Assembly (NCBI GenBank): GCA_009772925.1
Contig: WOUQ01000012.1
Location: forward strand, 1 to 59,140
DNA: 59,140 bases
From: a bacterium
GTDB taxonomy: Bacteria > Pseudomonadota > Gammaproteobacteria > Burkholderiales > Thiobacillaceae
Reading direction: 5' to 3'
Positions 53,646-59,140 of this stretch are shown in pieces. The first letter of the stretch is position 1; each line of letters opens with the position of its first letter. Under the pieces are notes generated by a model that saw nothing but the letters and a program-made list of their open reading frames with translations, did no database searches and had not been told where the DNA came from. Position numbers and translations under genes: made by a program.

Positions 53646-54895
53646 TCGTTGTGCAGGTTGTAGAGGCGGGACACCAGCCGGGCCAGTTCTTCCCGCTCGC
53701 TTTCTCTGGCGGAATTGAGGGCGTGGCTGGGGTCGTGCAGCAGCTTGTTGAGCAGGCCGCGGCTGAGGGCTTCCAGCACGGCCTGCGGGTCGTCGCCCTT
53801 CTGCAGGGACTTGTGCGCCTTTTCCAGTTCGTGGCGGCGCAGGCGCTCGCCGTGGTCGCGCAAGGAACGGATCACCGGCACTGCCTGGCGGGTGTCAATC
53901 CAGTGCATGAACTCGTGCACGCGGGCGGCGATGATGGCCTCCGCCTGGGTCACCGCCGAGGCGCGGTTGTCCTGGCCGGCGCGCACCACTTCGCCGAGGT
54001 CGTCGACGGTGTAAAGAAATACGTCATCCAGCTCGCCCACCTCGGTTTCGATGTCGCGCGGCACGGCCAGGTCGACCATGAATATGGGCCGGTGTTTGCG
54101 CGCCTTGACCGCACGTTCCACCAGGCCCAGGCCGACGATGGGCAGGGGGCTGGCGGTGGAGGTGACGAGGATGTCGAAATCGGGCAGCAGGTCCGGCAGG
54201 TTGGTCAGGGCCGCCGATTCGCCGCCGAACTTGCTGGCCAGATCGCGCGCACGTTCGATGGTGCGGTTCACCACCATCAGGCGACGGGGGTTGCGGGCGG
54301 CGAAGTGGGTGGCCACCAGTTCCACCATTTCGCCGGCGCCGATGAACAGCACGGCCTGGTCGGCAATCGAGGGGAAGATGCGTTCCGCCAGGGTGACCGC
54401 GGCGGCGGACATTGACACCGTGCTGGCGCCGATCTCGGTGGCGGTGCGCACTTCCTTGGCCACCGAAAAGGTGCGCTGGAACAGCTTGTTGAGCAGCAGG
54501 CCGAGGGTGCCGGTGTCGTGGGCTTTCTCCGCCGCCTGCTTCATCTGGCCCAGGATCTGGGTTTCTCCCAGCACCATGGAATCCAGGCCGGAGGCGACGC
54601 GGAAGGCGTGGTTGGCGGCCTGCTGATGCGGCAGCAGGTAGAGGTAGGGCTTCACATCCCGGGGCGGCAGGCCGTGGAAATTCGCCAGCCACTCGGCAAC
54701 CCCCTCGGGTTCCTGGGTGTTGCAGTAGATCTCGGTGCGGTTGCAGGTGGACAGGATCGCCGCCTCGCGCGCGATGCGGCGGGCGCCGGTCACGTCGAGC
54801 AGGGCCCTGGGCAGGATGTCGGGCGGAAAGGCCACCCGCTCCCGGATGGAGACGGGAGCGGTGTGGTGGTTCACGCCGCAGGCAAAAAGCTGCAT
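53642..54895 (-). CDS. hemA: Glutamyl-tRNA reductase
   Basis: HemA makes glutamate-1-semialdehyde for haem synthesis. The catalytic cysteine is C51 in [10 protein letters not shown] and the NADPH site is [11 protein letters not shown]. At 417 residues it equals the E. coli protein. It heads hemA-prfA-prmC. Confidence 0.97.
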   Translation of the reverse strand: MQLFACGVNHHTAPVSIRERVAFPPDILPRALLDVTGARRIAREAAILSTCNRTEIYCNTQEPEGVAEWLANFHGLPPRDVKPYLYLLPHQQAANHAFRVASGLDSMVLGETQILGQMKQAAEKAHDTGTLGLLLNKLFQRTFSVAKEVRTATEIGASTVSMSAAAVTLAERIFPSIADQAVLFIGAGEMVELVATHFAARNPRRLMVVNRTIERARDLASKFGGESAALTNLPDLLPDFDILVTSTASPLPIVGLGLVERAVKARKHRPIFMVDLAVPRDIETEVGELDDVFLYTVDDLGEVVRAGQDNRASAVTQAEAIIAARVHEFMHWIDTRQAVPVIRSLRDHGERLRRHELEKAHKSLQKGDDPQAVLEALSRGLLNKLLHDPSHALNSARESEREELARLVSRLYNLHNE

Positions 54896-54975
54896 TCCGC
54901 TGTCAAATCAAGGAATTGAGGGCGCGCATTGTACCCCGAAGCCGCCCGCGTGGCCTTGCCCGCGGGCAAATGGCT

Positions 54976-55881
54976 TCACAACGGCGCGGCGCCGTACGTC
55001 ACGCTCATGCAGTGGCTTTCCCCGGCCGGGATGGAGACGGCGTTCTCCAGGGCGTTGGCGGATTCCACGCAGACCATGCGCCGCCAGCCGTCCGGACCGA
55101 AGTCGCCCATCTTGTCGGCCTTCTCGGCCCAGGGTGTCCACACCACGGTGGAGCGGCTGCCGGATTTGGCGATGACGATGCGGCGCTTGAGGCGGGCATC
55201 GACGATCTCGCAGGGGGCTTCGGTGTCCACGTAGACGCGATCCACTTCGCCGCTGAAGGTCACCGGGCCGGCCTGGGTATGGCGGGTAGAGCCGGCCACC
55301 TTGTCGAGATAGCCAGTGTTTTCCAGGCCGGTGACCTGGATGTCGGCGATGTCACCGATGTGCAAATAGGTGTGCAAGGCCTCGCCGATGCTGACCGCTT
55401 CCGTGTCCAGGTTGGTGGTGACCAGGTCCAGCCTGAGGCGGTTGCCGACGGTGACGGTGAGTTCCAGGCGGGTGGCGTGCGGCCACTGGGCATGGGTCTG
55501 CTCGTTGGGCATGAGCATCAGGGTCAGCCTGGTTTCGCCAGAATCAAGCGAGGCGCTGGCGGTGACCTGCCACATCACGGTACGGGCGAAGCCGTGGCCG
55601 GGGAAACCGCTTTGCGTGGCGTGCGGGCCGAACCAGGGCCAGCACACCGGGGCGCCGCCGCGGATGGACTTGCCCGGCGCGAACTTGGCGTAGTCGGACA
55701 GCCAGACCACCGGCTCGGCCTGATCCTTGGGCCGGAAGGTGGTGACATGGGCGCCTTGCAGGCAGACATAGGCGGTGCCCTGGGCGTTGTCGATCTCGGC
55801 AAAGGTGAGGCCGCCGGGGCCTTCGATGAATTTGAGTTGGTCGGCGATGCCGAAGCGGGTGTTGAGGTCGGCGAGGGTCAT
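54976..55881 (-). CDS. D-hexose-6-phosphate mutarotase (YeaD-type aldose epimerase)
   Basis: The 301-residue protein has the galactose mutarotase fold wording of YeaD: RGGAPVCWPWFGPH near the middle and the catalytic histidine in LHTYLHIGDI. It interconverts anomers of glucose 6-phosphate. It is upstream of hemA on the same strand with an 80-base gap. Confidence 0.9.
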   Translation of the reverse strand: MTLADLNTRFGIADQLKFIEGPGGLTFAEIDNAQGTAYVCLQGAHVTTFRPKDQAEPVVWLSDYAKFAPGKSIRGGAPVCWPWFGPHATQSGFPGHGFARTVMWQVTASASLDSGETRLTLMLMPNEQTHAQWPHATRLELTVTVGNRLRLDLVTTNLDTEAVSIGEALHTYLHIGDIADIQVTGLENTGYLDKVAGSTRHTQAGPVTFSGEVDRVYVDTEAPCEIVDARLKRRIVIAKSGSRSTVVWTPWAEKADKMGDFGPDGWRRMVCVESANALENAVSIPAGESHCMSVTYGAAPL

Positions 55882-55921
55882 GCCAGGGTCTCCCGGGGAG
55901 TGGAAAGGAAGGAAATCCGCA

Positions 55922-56230
55922 TCACGCGGCGAAGAAAACGATCCAGTTGGCGGCGATCATGGCCAGGGCCGGCAGCCTGAAGAGCGGAGCGGTGAGCTTC
56001 AGATAGCAGACGAGGTAGAACATCGTGGCGATGAAGTTGAAGGGCAGCCAGCTCAGGGTCTTGACCCAGGGGCCGGCGGCCGGGTCGGCGGCGACGCCCC
56101 ACATGCCCCAGACGAACAGCCCGTTGACCAGCATGCCGACCAGCAGGAAGCCGAGCCAGTTGACGAAGCGCGGGCGGTCTGCCGGGGAATCTTCGGCGGT
56201 GTCGGGATGGTCCGGGTTTGGGGAAGGCAT
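55922..56230 (-). CDS. Small three-helix membrane protein of unknown function
   Basis: The 102-residue protein has a charged acidic N-terminus (about 1-20) and three membrane helices (about 22-44, 61-79, 83-102). No family is recognised. It lies between the mutarotase and ilvD on the same strand. Confidence 0.65.
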   Translation of the reverse strand: MPSPNPDHPDTAEDSPADRPRFVNWLGFLLVGMLVNGLFVWGMWGVAADPAAGPWVKTLSWLPFNFIATMFYLVCYLKLTAPLFRLPALAMIAANWIVFFAA

Positions 56231-56302
56231 GGGTTGGGGACGCGGATGTACGACGGGAGGGGGCCCCGTGGGTCACCCCCTGTGCGCGATGCAATGCCGC
56301 GG

Positions 56303-58210
56303 TCAGCCCTTCCTTTCCACCTGCGACACATCGCGCACCGCGCCGTTGGCGGCGGAGGTGGTCATGGCGGCATACGCGCGCAGGGCGGCGGAGACGGCAC
56401 GATCGCGCTTGACCGGCTTCCAGGCCTCGGCGCCGCGGGCGTCCATGGCGGCGCGGCGGCGGGCCAGTTCGGCCTCGGGCACGTCCAGGTGGATGCGCCG
56501 GTTCGGGATGTCGATTTCGATGACGTCGCCCTCCTGCACCAGGCCGATGGCGCCGCCCTCCGCCGCTTCCGGCGAGACGTGGCCGATGGACAGGCCGGAG
56601 GTGCCGCCGGAGAAACGGCCGTCGGTGATGAGGGCGCAGGACTTGCCCAGGCCCTTGGATTTCAGGTAGCTGGTGGGATAGAGCATCTCCTGCATGCCGG
56701 GGCCGCCGCGCGGCCCTTCGTAGCGGATCACCACCACGTCGCCGGCCTGTATGCGGTCGGCCAGGATGGCTTCCACCGCCGCGTCCTGGCTCTCGAAGAT
56801 GCGGGCGGGGCCGCGGAATACGCGCAGGGTGGAGGTGGGCACGCTGGTGGTGTAGCGCAGTTGCTCCACCTCGAACATGCTCTCGTCGATGCCGGCGGTC
56901 TTGACGATGCAGCCGTCCTCGGCCAGGTTGCCGTAGAGCACGGCCAGGCCGCCGTCCTGGGAATAGGCGTGGGCCTTGTCGCGGATGCAGCCGGCGCCCC
57001 GGTCCAGGTCCAGTTCCAGATAACGCCGTTCCTGGCTGAACGCCACCTGGGTGGGCACGCCGCCCGGCGCCGCCTTGTAGAACTCGAACACCGACACGTC
57101 GTGCGCCTGCATCACGTCCCACACCTGCAGGGCCCCGCCCAGGGTCTTGCTGTGCACCGTGTGGCATTCGCGGTGGATGAGCCCAGCCCGGTCGAGTTCG
57201 CCCAGGATGGCCATGACGCCACCGGCCCGGTGCACGTCCTCCATGTGGTAGAGCTGGGTGGAAGGCGCCACCTTGGCCAGGTTGGGCACCTTGCGCGAGA
57301 GCCGGTCGATGTCCGCCATGGTGAAATCCACGCCCGCCTCGCGCGCCGCCGCCAGCAGGTGCAGCACGGTGTTGGTGGAGCCGCCCATGGCGATATCCAG
57401 GCACATGGCGTTCTCGAAGGCCTGGAAATTGGCGATGGCGCGGGGCAGCACGGAGGCGTCGTCGCCCTCGTAATAGCGCTTCGCCAGCTCCACGGCCAAC
57501 CGCCCGGCGCGCAGGAACAGGGCCTTGCGGTCGGCGTGGGTGGCCAGCAGCGAGCCGTTGCCGGGCAGGGCGAGGCCCAGGGCCTCGGTCAGGCAGTTCA
57601 TGGAATTGGCGGTGAACATGCCCGAGCAGGAACCGCAGGTGGGGCAGGCGGAGCGCTCGACGGCTTCCACTTCCTCGTCGGAACACTTGCTGTCGGCGGC
57701 CTGCACCATGGCGTCGACCAGGTCCAGTTTGATGGTCTTGTTGTTCCAGACGACCTTGCCCGCTTCCATCGGCCCGCCGGACACGAACACGGCCGGGATG
57801 TTGAGGCGCAGGGCGGCCATCAGCATGCCGGGGGTGATCTTGTCGCAGTTGGAGATGCACACCAGCGCGTCCGCGCAGTGGGCGTTCACCATGTATTCCA
57901 CGGAATCGGCAATGATCTCGCGGCTGGGCAGTGAGTACAGCATGCCGCCGTGGCCCATGGCGATGCCGTCGTCGACGGCGATGGTGTTGAATTCCTTGGC
58001 CACGCCGCCAGCCGCCTCGATCTCGCGCGCCACCAGTTGGCCCAGGTCCTTCAGGTGCACGTGGCCGGGCACGAACTGGGTGAAGGAATTGGCCACGGCG
58101 ATGATGGGCTTGTCGAAATCGCCATCCTTCATGCCGGTGGCCCGCCACAGGGCGCGGGCGCCGGCCATGTTGCGACCGTGGGTGGTGGTGCGGGAGCGGT
58201 ACTGGGGCAT
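56303..58210 (-). CDS. ilvD: Dihydroxy-acid dehydratase
   Basis: IlvD makes the 2-keto acids of valine, leucine and isoleucine synthesis with an iron-sulfur cluster. The 635-residue chain has cluster cysteines in [13 protein letters not shown] and [19 protein letters not shown] and the family end. It is divergent from lgt with a 55-base gap; GAGG precedes the ATG. Confidence 0.97.
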   Translation of the reverse strand: MPQYRSRTTTHGRNMAGARALWRATGMKDGDFDKPIIAVANSFTQFVPGHVHLKDLGQLVAREIEAAGGVAKEFNTIAVDDGIAMGHGGMLYSLPSREIIADSVEYMVNAHCADALVCISNCDKITPGMLMAALRLNIPAVFVSGGPMEAGKVVWNNKTIKLDLVDAMVQAADSKCSDEEVEAVERSACPTCGSCSGMFTANSMNCLTEALGLALPGNGSLLATHADRKALFLRAGRLAVELAKRYYEGDDASVLPRAIANFQAFENAMCLDIAMGGSTNTVLHLLAAAREAGVDFTMADIDRLSRKVPNLAKVAPSTQLYHMEDVHRAGGVMAILGELDRAGLIHRECHTVHSKTLGGALQVWDVMQAHDVSVFEFYKAAPGGVPTQVAFSQERRYLELDLDRGAGCIRDKAHAYSQDGGLAVLYGNLAEDGCIVKTAGIDESMFEVEQLRYTTSVPTSTLRVFRGPARIFESQDAAVEAILADRIQAGDVVVIRYEGPRGGPGMQEMLYPTSYLKSKGLGKSCALITDGRFSGGTSGLSIGHVSPEAAEGGAIGLVQEGDVIEIDIPNRRIHLDVPEAELARRRAAMDARGAEAWKPVKRDRAVSAALRAYAAMTTSAANGAVRDVSQVERKG

Positions 58211-58231
58211 GGGGGAAAACCTCTGCTGGCT

Positions 58232-58237
58232 ATAATC
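58232..58237 (+). promoter_or_regulatory. Possible -10 box of lgt
   Basis: TATAAT stands 28 bases before the lgt ATG in the short ilvD/lgt gap. No matching -35 box is visible at the usual distance, and lgt has no clear ribosome site. Confidence 0.35.
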
Positions 58238-58265
58238 CAGGGCATTTTATCCCAGGCATGCCGTT

Positions 58266-59051
58266 ATGCTCGTCCATCCCCAGTTCGATCCCATCGCCGT
58301 CGCCCTCGGCCCCCTCGCCGTGCGCTGGTATGGGTTGATGTACGTGCTGGCCTTCGCCGCCTTCATCCTGCTCGGGCGCTGGCGCGCGCGCGCTTATCCG
58401 GAGCGGGGCTGGAAAGCCGCCGAACTGGACGATCTCCTGTTCTGGGGCGTCATTGGCGTGGTCGTGGGCGGCCGCCTCGGCCAGGTGCTGTTCTACGATC
58501 CTGCCTATTACCTGGCCAATCCCGCCGAAATCCTGGCGGTCTGGAGGGGTGGCATGTCCTTCCACGGCGGCCTCCTCGGCGTGCTGCTGGCGCTGGCCTG
58601 GCATGCGCGCAAGACTGGCCGGTCGTTTCTGGAAGTGGGCGATTTCGTCGCCCCCCTGATTCCCCTGGGCCTCATGCTCGGGCGCATCGGCAACTTCATC
58701 AACGGCGAACTGTGGGGCCGCCCGGCCGACCCCACCCTGCCCTGGGCCATGGTCTTCCCCCAGGTCGACGCCCTGCCGCGCCATCCTTCCCAGCTCTACC
58801 AGGCCGGGCTGGAGGGCCTGCTGCTGTTCGTCATCCTCTGGCTGTACACCCGCGCGCCGCGTCCCGTGGGCGCCGCCTCGGGCCTGTTCCTGGTTGGCTA
58901 CGGCGGCTTCCGCTTCCTCGCCGAGTATTTCCGCGACCCGGACCCCGGCATCTTCGGCCATTCCGACGTGGTCAGCATGGGCCAGTGGCTGTCCCTGCCC
59001 ATGATCCTGGCCGGCCTCTGGCTATGGACCCGCGCCCGCCAGCCGCGTTGA
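58266..59051 (+). CDS. lgt: Prolipoprotein diacylglyceryl transferase
   Basis: Lgt attaches diacylglycerol to the lipobox cysteine in the inner membrane, the step before Lnt. The 261-residue protein has seven membrane helices, the family start [20 protein letters not shown], the SFHGGLLG histidine and [13 protein letters not shown] arginine motifs. It is complete. Confidence 0.96.
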   Translation: MLVHPQFDPIAVALGPLAVRWYGLMYVLAFAAFILLGRWRARAYPERGWKAAELDDLLFWGVIGVVVGGRLGQVLFYDPAYYLANPAEILAVWRGGMSFHGGLLGVLLALAWHARKTGRSFLEVGDFVAPLIPLGLMLGRIGNFINGELWGRPADPTLPWAMVFPQVDALPRHPSQLYQAGLEGLLLFVILWLYTRAPRPVGAASGLFLVGYGGFRFLAEYFRDPDPGIFGHSDVVSMGQWLSLPMILAGLWLWTRARQPR

Positions 59052-59140
59052 CTCATAATAAAAGGTAACCGGAGGTCAGATACGTTGCCTCACATTGGTG
59101 GTAACCGAGACCAATGAGAAGACGACTTTCAATTTAGCCT

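Noticed and set aside
59052-59140. Start of a further gene at the right edge
   Set aside because: No start with ribosome site and open frame is convincing in the last 89 bases.

Overview
The window reads as a chromosomal segment of a GC-rich betaproteobacterium, most likely of the Rhodocyclales/Nitrosomonadales type. The reasons are the gene order rsmB-DUF4390-ntrY-ntrX, a PrsT-type TPR protein of the PEP-CTERM/exosortase world, an MlaE permease fused to a STAS domain, hemA-prfA-prmC, and the codon use. I see no rRNA, tRNA, CRISPR array, integrase or complete insertion sequence. This placement is from gene content and memory of family synteny, not from a search.

Layout. 1-353 holds no recognised gene. 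354-9797 carries mostly minus-strand housekeeping genes (prsT-like, rho, trxA, a class V aminotransferase, selD, lnt, a MoaD/ThiS-like protein) with fdxA on the plus strand. 9905-16011 (plus) has uvrD, a PhnD-like lipoprotein and a PAS-GGDEF-EAL protein. 15986-20310 (minus) is trkA followed by two tandem trkH genes. 20495-31372 (plus) is an extended kdp locus: two mini-ORFs, kdpABC, a PTS IIA domain, two small unknown proteins, a CorA-like membrane protein, then kdpDE. 31389-36630 (minus) is rsmB-DUF4390-ntrY-ntrX, followed by a GGDEF gene at 36841-37818. 37920-47411 (plus) has mpl, an Mla-type lipid transport operon running into yqiA, an RNB ribonuclease and tonB, then fbp. 47428-51407 is an accessory stretch: a PIN/RHH toxin-antitoxin pair, a broken copy of the fbp 3' end, and an HprK-like kinase/PqqD-like/nucleotidyltransferase cluster with a Tat-exported protein. 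51552-58210 (minus) is prmC-prfA-hemA, a hexose-6-phosphate mutarotase, a small membrane protein and ilvD. lgt (plus) closes the window; the last 89 bases hold nothing I can name.

Themes. Potassium dominates 16-31 kb: low-affinity Trk and inducible Kdp sit back to back, and the Kdp operon contains its own PTS IIA domain, the domain type that regulates TrkA and KdpD in E. coli. The interval 47.1-51.9 kb looks like acquired DNA: base composition falls, the end of fbp is duplicated on both sides of a toxin-antitoxin pair, and prmC is compositionally split. The cluster at 48.4-51.4 kb is the best candidate for an undescribed system: a kinase, a RiPP-recognition-like protein and a nucleotidyltransferase next to one Tat-exported protein that could be their substrate.

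Dispersed palindromic repeats are frequent (5576, 11284, 36662, 39291, 46243, 52448, 53590). Two of them are read in frame as protein, in uvrD and in the N-terminus of prmC, and a third supplies the hemA stop codon.
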